Below are positions 10,361 through 21,048 of a stretch of DNA of 45,291 bases, piece by piece. The translations under genes were made by a program, and so were the position numbers. The stretch covers positions 1 through 45,291 of the forward strand of contig RPFO01001561.1 in assembly GCA_009746045.1 (NCBI GenBank). Direction: 5' to 3'. The notes beneath the pieces are model-generated. The model was not told where the DNA came from. It made no database searches and worked only from the letters and a program-made list of their open reading frames with translations. The first letter of the stretch is position 1. Every line of letters begins with the position of its first letter. This stretch comes from Mesostigma viride (Eukaryota > Streptophyta > Mesostigmatophyceae > Mesostigmatales > Mesostigmataceae).

Positions 10361-11063
10361 TTAAGGGGACGGCAACTGACGTCGCAAGTCGTCGATCAGA
10401 ATTTTGATCTGTCGCGCATCTTTTTCTCGATTAGCTTGCCATTCCAGTTTTAGAAGTTCGAGCCTCTCATCAAGCTCGCGTTTTTCTCGCCTGTCCTGAA
10501 TCGCGTTTTCCTGTTGTTTGTTTAACTCTTCTTGTCGCCTTTCTTGCGCACGACGTTTTAAAACCTCGCTCCTCGCGGCTTTTTCTATTGCGTTATATTT
10601 TTCGATCTCCGATTTGCTTAAAGGTTTTACATTCACTCCGGGTTCGAAGTTACCGCGAGCCTCTACTTCTTCACCTTGAGAAAACCTGAAAGGCCAATTG
10701 GTGTCGTTTCTCGGTCGCAGTTGTCGCGGGGGTTCGAGGGGCGTATTCAATTCCTCAAGGTTCTTTTCGACAGCAGATCCGTCGGAAGTAGTCGTAACAC
10801 TATAAGCATCAGTCCGAGTCCTGAAAACTGGGTCTGGAAGCCTGCCAGAAGCAGAAGAAGGCCGTTGTTGCGATGGTTTCGGTCTAGATTTTGTTGCCGC
10901 TTCTTTAAGCAGCCTTTCAAAAAGTTGTTGTCCCGGACTGAAAAGTCGAGATCCCCACAGTTCTTGAGCCTTTTTTGCAGTTTCGGTTGGTGAAGAAGCA
11001 ACCGCCAACGACACTTGAGGCGTTTTAAATTCCAAACTACCGACCGCGGGCTTTGTTTCAGCA
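10361..11063 (-). pseudogene. 3' part of retrotransposon-split large protein gene
   Basis: This is the C-terminal 233 codons of a gene whose N-terminal part lies at 17490-19433. The piece is charged and mostly helical, with a long coiled-coil stretch rich in E, K, R and Q in its last 100 residues and a Pro end. The frame continues exactly into the left target duplication of the LTR element. The other half ends in the same codon phase at the right target duplication, so the empty site would be one open frame. The MEF codon at 11035 is an internal methionine, not the natural start. Confidence 0.8.
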
Positions 11064-11068
11064 CCCCA
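11064..11068. repeat. target-site duplication CCCCA, left copy
   Basis: Five bases directly before the TG of the 5' LTR are repeated directly after the CA of the 3' LTR (17491-17495). Five-base duplications are typical of integrase-mediated LTR element insertion. Confidence 0.85.
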
Positions 11069-11618
11069 TGTTGTCTTTTATGGCTCGCAGTCACATTGGT
11101 GGGTAACCTATAACAACCTGTGTTGATTGGTGCATTAACCAACTGGTGGTAATTCATACAAGTTTGTGTTCACCATCTTGTCTGTGTTGATTGGTGTTGG
11201 TATTTGATGAGCTGATGTGGGCTATGTGTTGATCTGGGATTGTGACTTATCGAGTGGGCGGAAGTCTGTCAGTGATCGGAAGTTGAGTACTTTCGGCTGT
11301 GGCCGATGTGTGTGGCGCCGCGCCGGTACTTGTGCAGTTTTACTACTTGCGGTGATATCGCTCTATTTCTGGGTACTTTGTGGCGTCGCGTTGATAGCTT
11401 CAGTTCGCGGTATGTGTGTCTTGTGGTTGAGCTGATGCGTTGCGGTGATGATCCACAAAGGCAGCCGTCATTTCATTTTGGGGCGCAACCACCATGTGAG
11501 CGCGCGCACCTACGGGCCTAAGGGCTGCGGGCTATGGATCTGAGCACAATACCCACTACCATCATCTTCGAGGATCTTCGCCAACTCCTTAAGCTTGTAA
11601 TTGATGCTTTATTTAACA
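11069..11618 (+). repeat. 5' long terminal repeat
   Basis: 550 bp, beginning TGTTGTC and ending TTTAACA. It appears identical to 16941-17490 along its whole length. Short frames inside it (for example 11217-11435) are repeated in the other copy and are not genes. Confidence 0.95.
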
Positions 11619-14600
11619 TGTACTAGGTTGGGGTTCTTGTTTTAGCTGAAAGCGTCAGTTGACCATGGCGGCATTTGTCCAAGAGAAAATGATGCGGAAT
11701 TTCTAACGGAATTGTACACTTTCTAGCGGTAATGTAAACGGAAGTGACGAAGGAAATGTCCTCTGCTATCTTGGCGAGCTACTCCTGATTGGCTGCTTGA
11801 AGCTGCGACAACTTCGATCTGAAACGGAGCTCGGTAGGCGATGTGCCTGGAATTTCGGGTCGTCTCGACTGACCGACTGAATTGCGCCAGAATCTCTCTC
11901 TGTGCGCTTGTCCTTTAAGAATGCTAATGGATTTATTATGATAGCCGTGTCGATTGAGTTTGCAATAGATTCCGTAACTGTGTGCTGTGTATCTCAAACG
12001 GAATAGACTGAGGTGATCTCTTGTGGGTCATGCTCGTCATGCTGATTGTCGGAATGCAGTTTTCTTGGGTCGTTACTTGCTGCATGCAGTATGCTAGCTA
12101 TTTCTCTGCGTCAACTGGGCACCTGCTATTGTCTTGTCTCGAGACGTTGTGGTTGCATATGGGCAAGTCTTTGTGCAGGAAACGTAGGCTCTGTGTGTGT
12201 TACAAAAGTCTGTTATTTGACGTTATCTGGGCTTCTTCTGCGCCGAAACTGCTAGTACTCCGGAGCAAATCCATGACGACTTGCAATGTACTACTTGTTC
12301 TTTTGATTCAGCTGGCGGCTTCCTTCTCAGCCTAGGTGCTAAGTGTACTCAAATAAAATTTATGCATGTGATGAAAGTTGCATGTACCGAGAAGAGGCTT
12401 GCTTCATCTTGTTCCTTGTTTGCAGCACCATGAGCTATGTGCTACCGGCTTTGGGACGCTTTTGCCAACTGAGGGCCGCTGAGTGTGCCTGCTCTTAGTG
12501 TTCTGTTCTGCATTTCAGCCATGTCAAGAACAGTGTACTGGCTGCGCTGTTCAGCGTTCTCCCAGGTAACGGTTGCATTTTTTACCACATGCGCATGCGC
12601 ACTAGTGTTGGGCTGTGCCCTGCTGGGACAGAGAGTTGGGATACCAGTGGTGATGATGATTGTGAGAGGCACTGGCATTAACTCGTGTGTGACTGGGTAT
12701 GGTGGTCTGGCTGAACCAGCCGTGGTGCATCCTGCCCGCTGGGGCAATATTGGTGCAGTGGAATCCGAGAACGAAACTGTATCACTGAGTCAAGTGAGCC
12801 TTGTGTTATCGGGGAGTATGTGTGACGCTCTACTTGAACATGCCATGTGGTGATTATTTAGAATTTGTTAATGAATGAGTGGCTGTCACACTTGTCGCTT
12901 GGCGTTCGTTGGATGATGCGTGGTGCCTCGGTGTGGCATGCTAATGTTTGTGGCTGCCGGTTATGGTTGGGCAGCTGGGATGAAGGCAGTTGTTTATGAG
13001 CGGACAGTGATGAGATGTCCCACGCTGTTTTTGTATGTGTCAATGCCTGGAGACTTACTTGGACTAAGTGTCTGTGTCTTTTATAAACCTGGAAAGGGGG
13101 CGTGTTTTCTCTAAAGACTTCCTCCGATGGGTTCTCTCTGTTTTTTTTTCATCTGTGGTTTTTCATCTGTTTTGTGGCTAGGGTTGCTCCGTGCGATCTA
13201 TGAGTTGATGATAGAGTTTGCCTCTACATCTGACGAAGTTGCAAGGCGGTGTCTAAGCTGAGATTGCACATTTGAATGGGTTGTGGGATGGTGACCCGCT
13301 AAGCAAGGTTGCAGTGGCGTGTGACTTGTGTATGGCGTTTCTTTCAGGCAGTGCGTATCACGTGGAGGTTCCATTTAAGGCTTGATGTGGACATGATGTG
13401 CGTTGTTCATTCATGTGATAGCTTACAGGCCTGTTAAGATGTGCCTGACAGGGGCTGGCAGAGGGCTTGCTGGCCTGACAGTGGCATTATCCCGTGTCCT
13501 CTTGCTTTGAGCTCTGTCCATGCACCGACTACTTCTATAGATGTGGGAGGAGGCAACAGTAGCAGACTAACAGCCCATTTGTGCATAGTCTGGGTCAGGT
13601 TGCCTCTACTGGGATTGGAGCGGGAATAGCCTAAAATGCCTTGGTTGTAATTTGTGTGCCCGAGCTTCCATGGAGTTGAATTCTGATGTGAATGGCCTGT
13701 GCTGTGGCATGATGTTGAGTCATTGGCGGCACCTTTTGATTGTGCCAGTGCAGACCTCTAGAAGGGAACTTGGTGAGTGTGCTCTGGATATGTTTGGGGT
13801 TGAAGGTCAGATGGTGCGTGCCGATTTAAGGTCAAGGTGCGTGCCGGTTGATGGCGTTCACTGCGGACTTGCATGCTCATGTTGAAGGGGGCATGTTAGG
13901 TCTGACCCACCGAGACTTAGTCCCTTCTCGGTTGCCCAGGCAGCAGCTCGGTCCATGGAGAGATCGCTCGCGGGTGTGCACAGAAAGGGGGGCATCCCGC
14001 TGGAGCTTGCATGTAGGAGGGTCCCGCCTGGGGCAAAGGGAGCTGTGAGCGGGGGAAGCTACCCTTGGGAACGAGGAAGAAATGGGAGCTTGGAATTGAG
14101 TACACCAAAAGGGGGCCCACCACAGACAAAGTTGTCCCACTTAGTATCCGGACGCTTGGTGGGGCATGGGTGGCAGATTGAGATCGGTGTCTGATTCATC
14201 ACACAGTACCTCTCTGGGCGTGCAGCTAATCTCTGTGGTATTGTTCCCTAAGGTGCCGGTGCTGTGAGTGACAACGTTTTGGGTACCAGCGATCAGGTGG
14301 GGTTACTAGTGCAGGTACCGATTTGGCGGTGGTAACTGCAGTCAGGTGTTGCTTGTGTGAACTTGCTGTGTCTCCTCTCCGCCAACGACCTTTTCTTCTA
14401 AACCAACCCATCGTGGTGCGTTAGCTCCGTGGCGTGTCACTTCACGCGTCCTTATGCTCGTGTTGGTCGGTCAAACGCACATTTAACTCCTTAATAAAAG
14501 GAAAGCGTTGGGAATTGTACTGTTTTGCGGGCGTAGAAGTACCTCATGAGCGTTTGGTAACAATTCGGGTTTTGGGCAGTTGGTATTGTTCTGGAAAGGT

Positions 14601-16940
14601 AGCTGTGACCATGACACTGGTTTGGGTTGTTCAGAGATGGGAGCTAGCAGACAGATACTTGGTCTGGTGATGAACGGATCTGCACCCGTGGTGTACATGC
14701 CCCGATATATTTATGTTGCCAAGCAGTGGGTCTGTGGTGCGGGACCAATGGGGAGCATGAGTGGAGTCATGCGCGCGCCCTGGTCGTTGTGTTCAGGCTC
14801 AATAATGCTTGACAACAGCAGAGCTGAACGTGTGTGCCTAGCCTGGGAAGTTCAGCTCCAGCAGCACCATGGGGAGACGGTGGCCCTGACACACTCCCCG
14901 CGACAGATGGTGAACAGGACATAGGCTGATGCCTGATGTTGAGGAGGGGGAAACCCTGCTTGGAAGCTGACTTGGGTGGTGAGAGTAGGACTAGCTACCC
15001 TACTTGCCACTTCTGCTGGATGAGGGGTTGCCCAAATCCGGGGGCAGTACGGCTAGAGTACCTAGGCATTTCGGGGGTTGCCCCACTTGCTGATGGTAAT
15101 GCGAGCAGTCTGCGAGGCTCATACTTGCCCGGTATGAAGCGACTGCTGGGGTCTTGCGGACCAGAGGTGCTGTGACACCTACTGAAGGCAAGGGAGCGCG
15201 GGGTCCGGTAGTGCTCGGGCACTAGCCGATGGCGCTCAATTCGCGGGCTGGTGGTGCAAGGTGCATCAACCACAGGCGAGGATACACGCTTTGGAGAGAC
15301 GTGTTGATGATGAGGCGGAAGGAGATGACGCCTGGGATTTTACACCGCGGGCCGGCAGTGCGTGGTGCATGCCGCAGGCGGGGTATGCTTGTTGTGGGCA
15401 CTGGATGTGCTTAGATGCACGGGAATGTAGATGTGTCGAGGGTCTTCCGCAGCATGATGGTTTTATGAGCGAAGCACCTTGTGAGGATGGGTATGTGGGC
15501 ATAGGATCAGTGTTGCATGATGCATGTGAATTATGAACACAGTTTTGAGTTGTCTCATTCAGTGATGGTCCTTGTTGCATATGATGTGGTGCTGTGAGCT
15601 GTGAGATGATCGTAAATAGTTTTGACATAGGCATCCAAACGTGCAAACGAGTGAATTGGCTGAAATCACCCAATTGATATGCATCAATATGTGACATTTC
15701 CTATAAGAGTGAGGCTATGTGAGCAGGTCTGAGTTTAACGGGAATATGGTGGGCAGTTTGCCCTAAACTTTTGTGGCCTGAGTAGATGGTGTGGTGTATA
15801 TTTGGGGGCCGCGATGAATGTTATGTGGACAAAGCATGGATGCTGGTGAGAGCATGTCATTGGAGTTGGATGTCCTTGTGAGTGGTGTCTACTTTATGGG
15901 AGTGAGGGAATGTGTTCTGTGACCGTATGGCTTGTTGATAGTCAGTGTGATCGACTTGCAGTGTATGCCTTGGCGTTGGGGAGGCCGCAGGCAAGGGCAT
16001 GGGCCAGGAAGGCCTTGGGCGTGTGTGCCGGTAATATCAAGCCTACTGGAATAATGTGGCACTGAAAAATCTGATTGCTGAACAGGTCTGAGTACCTGAG
16101 TTCTTGATTCATTTCTTGCTTCTCTCTTGATGGTCAGTGTGGTATTGACCCCACGGGTCCGTGTCAGCTCATGTTCGTTTTATTCGGGTACGTGGGAAGT
16201 CGGGTACTTTGGTCCAGGAAGGATCGTCTGGTGGGCAGTGGGCAAATGACTCACCTGGTTGACCTGGCAAAGCCGCAAAGGTGGCGGTGTGATTCCTAGT
16301 GCCTGGCGTAAAGTGATTGAGTGTTGATGAGGTCAGTGGCACAGATGGTCTTGGTGGACCAGTCTTGTATTCTCGCTTGCTTACATGACTTTCTAGCACA
16401 TGCTGATAATATGAGCAGGGCATCAATGGGCGCCTGATAACGGGGTTGGCACTCCCCTAGTACATAATGTTCTGGCTCGTATTATTTTGTGTGGTGTGTG
16501 CAGATGATCTGTGCAATGTTGAAGCTGAGTATGCTGATGTGTGGTGGTGGCAGATCCATGTTGGATAATTGTTAATGCGTATGCATATATGATTTCTGGC
16601 CTGCGCTGGTTGTCTCCTTGATACATTTAGTGATGCGTAGTTGACAGGTGATACCGTTGTAGCCAAGTGATGTTGATTTTGGTTATCTTGGTTGTCTCAT
16701 TGATTCTCGCTTATTGTCTTTGTTTGGTATGCATGGTTGTGACCAACAGTGTTTATTTGTGGGTCTTGGTTTTGCTTGAGGAGTTAATGGTGTGTCATGT
16801 GACAGTTACATAGTGTTATGTCTAAGAGGTGATGACGAGTAGTTGTTGTGAAATGGCATCAGTTGTGGGTGCGGACAGGCTAAGTGTGGTTCTGATTGAA
16901 AATCACATGGGGATGTGACTGCTCGGGAAAAATGGGCTGG
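11619..16940 (+). other. retrotransposon interior, no coding capacity seen
   Basis: 5.3 kb rich in G and T on the plus strand, with many short frames and none convincing. The largest are 12485-12853, 14580-14924 (plus) and 15266-15697 (minus), and none has retroelement motifs. A short inexact candidate primer-binding site lies at 11629-11640, ten bases after the LTR, and the purine tract lies at 16925-16936. The length is typical of large retrotransposon derivatives. It may encode only a structured packaging RNA. Confidence 0.75.
16925..16936 (+). promoter_or_regulatory. candidate polypurine tract
   Basis: GGGAAAAATGGG, four bases before the 3' LTR, interrupted by one T. This is the expected position of the plus-strand primer of reverse transcription and gives the element's orientation. 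Confidence 0.55.
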
Positions 16941-17490
16941 TGTTGTCTTTTATGGCTCGCAGTCACATTGGTGGGTAACCTATAACAACCTGTGTTGATT
17001 GGTGCATTAACCAACTGGTGGTAATTCATACAAGTTTGTGTTCACCATCTTGTCTGTGTTGATTGGTGTTGGTATTTGATGAGCTGATGTGGGCTATGTG
17101 TTGATCTGGGATTGTGACTTATCGAGTGGGCGGAAGTCTGTCAGTGATCGGAAGTTGAGTACTTTCGGCTGTGGCCGATGTGTGTGGCGCCGCGCCGGTA
17201 CTTGTGCAGTTTTACTACTTGCGGTGATATCGCTCTATTTCTGGGTACTTTGTGGCGTCGCGTTGATAGCTTCAGTTCGCGGTATGTGTGTCTTGTGGTT
17301 GAGCTGATGCGTTGCGGTGATGATCCACAAAGGCAGCCGTCATTTCATTTTGGGGCGCAACCACCATGTGAGCGCGCGCACCTACGGGCCTAAGGGCTGC
17401 GGGCTATGGATCTGAGCACAATACCCACTACCATCATCTTCGAGGATCTTCGCCAACTCCTTAAGCTTGTAATTGATGCTTTATTTAACA
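16941..17490 (+). repeat. 3' long terminal repeat
   Basis: 550 bp, offset by 5,872 from the 5' copy. I find no difference on base-by-base reading. It is followed directly by the second CCCCA. Confidence 0.95.
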
Positions 17491-17495
17491 CCCCA
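17491..17495. repeat. target-site duplication CCCCA, right copy
   Basis: Matches 11064-11068. Both copies fall in the same codon phase of the interrupted gene. Confidence 0.85.
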
Positions 17496-18372
17496 CGCGT
17501 TTTTAGTCACAAACGGTTTTTTAAGTGTTTGATACTCGGATTTTTCAACGGGGCCTTCAAAAAGGGTTTTAGGGCTAGGCAAATGTGAATCTATGACATC
17601 ATCTTCTGAAAGGGTTTCGGGACGACGCGAGTCAAGATCTTCCACATATAATGGTAGATCATAGGGGCCAGGCATAGTTTCATTCGTCTCGGCTGCAAAG
17701 TTCGCAATTGCATCAAGGCGTCTTACACGAACTGGATTGCGTGGAGACTCCTCAGTAAACTGGCTCGTCACATTGATCCGTTTTGTAGGACCTATAGGAC
17801 CTAGTAGTTCATCCGTGTATGAATCTTTTCCAAACGACAAAAGAGACGTGACGGGCAGTGGTTGTATTTGGCGCACTGCTTCTGGATCTATTTGAAACCG
17901 ATTTCCCGGGACTCTCCGCACACTTGTGTTCCTAGTATCATTTTGTAGTCCCAAATTAGACAAATGGCGAAACAGCTGAGATTTCAAATCTCTACGTTCC
18001 GCCCAATCAGATGGTGTAACCCGCTCTTGTTCATTTTCTCCGTCGAGATATTCATTCGCGATCGGTGAAGGAGATTCCATCGCGATCGGTAAAGGATCCT
18101 GCCATGCAGTTTTCACTCTTGGAGGTTTCGGTGACAGGGACACTCCGAGTTGATCCGACGAAGACACGTCAAGGTCAGCATCTAGAGTTACAGCGTCGTC
18201 AATATCCGCATCTTCGATACCACCCATCCACGCCGCCGATTCTCTAAAGTCTCTATTTTCATTGCTTCTACTCTCTCCAGTATTTGATCCGTTGTTTGTG
18301 TTTTTCAGTGCTGTCACCAGAACCTTTGAGCGAGCAGGAGTTTTCTTTTCGTACGGTTTGGCTACAACTTGT

Positions 18373-18434
18373 CTCGCCGGGGGGATCATTTGCGGCCCGC
18401 GAGGCTGATTGATATCATACGTGCCCGGTTCAGT
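18373..18434. repeat. 62-bp direct repeat, copy 1
   Basis: Essentially identical to 18841-18902 and in the same frame. It encodes the duplicated PGTYDINQPRGPQMIPPAR block. The third-codon positions are conserved too, so the duplication or conversion is recent. Confidence 0.85.
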
Positions 18435-18840
18435 TGTTACTGTATTTTCCCTTCCGATTCCAGGAGAGAGGTTAGCAGATGTGGTTGCATTTGTACTCAA
18501 CCCAGAAACTATAGGGATTACGGGAATATCCAAAAGTTCGCCATTTACCGTGAGAACTTCTATTCCGACATCCGCTTCGTCAATGATCTCAGATTCTTTT
18601 CCGATTAAAGGAATTCCCTCAACGGTAAAAGGTCTTCGTGATCTTCTAATTAATGTTTCTATTATATGCGTTTGTTCTCTATCTGAACGTCTCTTCAATT
18701 CTTGTAGCGAGTCGACTGGTACCGGGGTAACATTCGTGTCTGAAACTATTACCCCATCTCGAGTCTGTTTAACGTATCTCCAAAGAATCTGATTTCGTTT
18801 ATCTTGGTCATTTGCAACCTTCGGTTGTACTACAAGTCGT

Positions 18841-18902
18841 CTCGCCGGGGGGATCATTTGCGGCCCGCGAGGCTGATTGATATCATACGTGCCCGGTTCA
18901 GT
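18841..18902. repeat. 62-bp direct repeat, copy 2
   Basis: Second copy of the block at 18373-18434, spaced 468 bp (156 codons) from it, so both remain in frame. Confidence 0.85.
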
Positions 18903-19572
18903 CGATATTGCTCTCATCCGTTCAGGGTCAGAAAGTTCTCCGTCCTCGCTCAGGACGTCTTGACTCTCTTCATCTGACAAAGTGCTTCGGTCCTCGTTAT
19001 CGGAATTGGATGGTGTAATTAACGCAGATGTGTCCGCAGATTCGTAACTTGAGGCATATTCTACTTCGGAGTCGCTGACTGACGATACCGAAACATCACT
19101 TACTTCTACTTCCGGTAAACTGCCTTCTTCGCCCCCATTTTCATTGAAACGTCCATAAACGTGCGTATAACTCCCTTTTTTTGCGCCTTTCGTTTCTTCT
19201 GCCGCGACTGGTTCTCTTCCCGGGTCAGTTCCCACACCTGCATCCTTTGATTCCGACTCTCTGGCGCGTACAAGTACGTACCTCGGTTTAGGAATTCCTA
19301 GCGGATCAGTCGCGGCGGGGTAAAACCAGTGATCTCCTCCCACGAAAAAACCTGGCCCGTGCATCGGGTAAGGCAACAAAGGATTAGACAAGTACATCTG
19401 CACGTACGAGTATGGATCCGCGTATAGCGACATGCAACTTTCTTTCTTTATTGAATAATAAAAAACCCTCTCGTCATGAGGTGCAAAGGCACGACCCATT
19501 GCAACCGGAGGTGCAAGTTTCAAGCGAGGCCGATGAGAGTCACGTGCGGTAAACATTCCAGAACGAGAAAGT

Positions 19573-20999
19573 CTAAATCGTGATCCCGTTCACCCAATCG
19601 GATCTAACCCCATCGCGCCTCTTGTTCCTGAAAAACTTCAGGCCGAAAGGTTCGAACAATGTGCGTAAGTCTTCATTTGTCACCGCGTTCTTCCTGTTAG
19701 ACACGTCTTCTCCACAAAAATCGACTAAAAAAGCCTGGCGAAAATCTTTCATTTTCACCCACGCCTCCGGGTCCTGCTTGACGTTTTCGAGCTGCATGAA
19801 CTCCGCGGCCTTTGTCGTGTACACCGACTCGATCTCGCTCGAAGACTCCTCCTCGCTCTCCGTATGACGCCTCTTGTCCGTCGATCGCAAAAGAGCGTCC
19901 CATCGTTGCCACCGCAAAGTTTCTTGGAAAAAGTCGCCTGACCTCGACCGCCGAAACTGGGCGTTGTGGCTGTATATCTTCTCGCTCAACGCCGCCCTGT
20001 GGTCGACAATCCAATCACGGACCGCCTCGGGGACAGACACCCCGTTCTCCGCCATCGCCGTCACGAGCCCGTGGAGATGAGAAGTGCGGTACCGCTCCTC
20101 GGTCGTAAGGTTGTTAACCCCCGTCCTGTCGAATGCGTCTATGATCTCGTTCAAGACCTCGTCCGAAACCAGGTCTCCAGCGTATTTCATGAGCGCATTC
20201 GTCACGAGAGACAACCTCGTCTTCCCGCAGAAAACACGGAAATCGCAACGATGAGGGTCCGGGTCCTCGAGCGACACAGACTCGGTGCACGCGTCCTTTG
20301 GATCGCGAGACCCGTTCACGCTAAAACCCGACGTCCTCTTCGAACCCAATCCACCGCCCGTCGAGAACCCATAGCGATCGAACAAGGCGTTCCAAAACCA
20401 CTTGTCCTCTCGAAACCTCGAAAAGTGGTCGTACCTTGGGAAATTGCGATCTTCGAGAAAGTCGGAAAACGCATCAAACACTCGTTCCGTAGAAGCGGAA
20501 AGCGTGGGACCTTTGTTCACGCGTTTCGAGTCCACGAAGTCAGCGAAAACGTGAGCGTGCAACCGCTCCTCCTCTGTAAGATCCCGATACAAGGGTGCCG
20601 AAAGAGCGGCGAGGAGCGTTTCGGGCCCGCACGCCTCGTCGCAAGAAACGCGTTTGACCATCACGCGCACAAAGCCGGGCTGCGAATGACAAGTTTCCCG
20701 TTCGATAAAGTCGGCAACCGCGGCGGACTCACGGCCTCTGCGTCACGATGAGCTCGGACATAATAACGGACCGCATAAGCGAGCTTGGCAACGCGCGCGT
20801 CGTTTTCAGGACACAGCTCTTCGATTACGTGATCCGCCAAGCGCAAACAGCCTTTCAACACGGCCTCGAAGTCTTCCTCTAGAAACTTCTCTTTCACAAG
20901 CGCGCGGGCGGCCTGACACAAGAGATGCACAAGGTCGCAATGGGGGTCGTCGAGAATGGAACACGAGAGTCCGTCAATGGTCTTCAACACCTTTTCCAT
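19573..20999 (-). pseudogene. unknown large protein, one frameshift
   Basis: The ATG at 20999 begins a Cys-containing helical region. After codon about 88 (near 20735) the sensible frame changes, and the second frame runs to 19573, giving about 475 residues in all. The C-terminal 60 residues (FRQAFLVDFCGED, then a basic RNKRRDGV block and a WV.GI ending) look like a compact winged or zinc-type module seen at the ends of some viral replication proteins, but I cannot name it. An acidic Ser/Glu tract lies at about 19840-19860. It is divergent from 21049, with 49 bases between the starts. Confidence 0.55.
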
Positions 21000-21048
21000 C
21001 TCCTCTCTCTGTCAAAGAAACGAAGAAATGTTCTTCGCCTTAGTATAA

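Larger units (their letters stand above)
11069..17490 (+). mobile_element. non-autonomous LTR retrotransposon (LARD-like)
   Basis: A complete element of 6,422 bp with two 550-bp direct LTRs, TG...CA ends and a 5-bp CCCCA target duplication. A purine tract (GGGAAAAATGGG, 16925-16936) lies four bases before the 3' LTR, which sets plus orientation. A possible primer site begins TGGGGTTCTTGT at 11629. The 5,322-bp interior has no gag, protease, reverse transcriptase, RNase H or integrase frame: the longest frames are under 145 codons and show none of those motifs. It must have been moved by proteins of another element. The LTRs show no difference on direct reading, so the insertion is young. Its GT-rich composition differs from the surrounding viral DNA, as expected of host-derived sequence. 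Confidence 0.92.
17490..19433 (-). pseudogene. 5' part of retrotransposon-split virion-like protein gene
   Basis: The start chosen is the ATG at 19433 (MSLYADPYSY), because it gives an N-terminus (NPLLPYPMHGPGFFVGG) like that of the 21049 gene and an AT-rich stretch lies just upstream. The frame could extend to 19556. About 648 codons remain, rich in Ser, Glu and Asp (residues about 110-200), followed by Pro- and Arg-rich regions. A 20-residue block (EPGTYDINQPRGPQMIPPAR) occurs twice. With 10361-11063 the original protein had about 880 residues and no other lesion. It was probably a virion or scaffold protein, inferred from its low complexity and paralogues. Confidence 0.75.

Noticed and set aside
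11629-11640. Firm primer-binding site for the LTR element
   Set aside because: TGGGGTTCTTGT has the right TGG start but lies ten bases after the LTR and cannot be matched to a particular tRNA by eye. Kept only as a candidate.
12021-15697. Open frames of 60-143 codons inside the retrotransposon
   Set aside because: They show no retroelement motifs, occur on both strands, and the frames within the LTRs are simply repeated in both copies.
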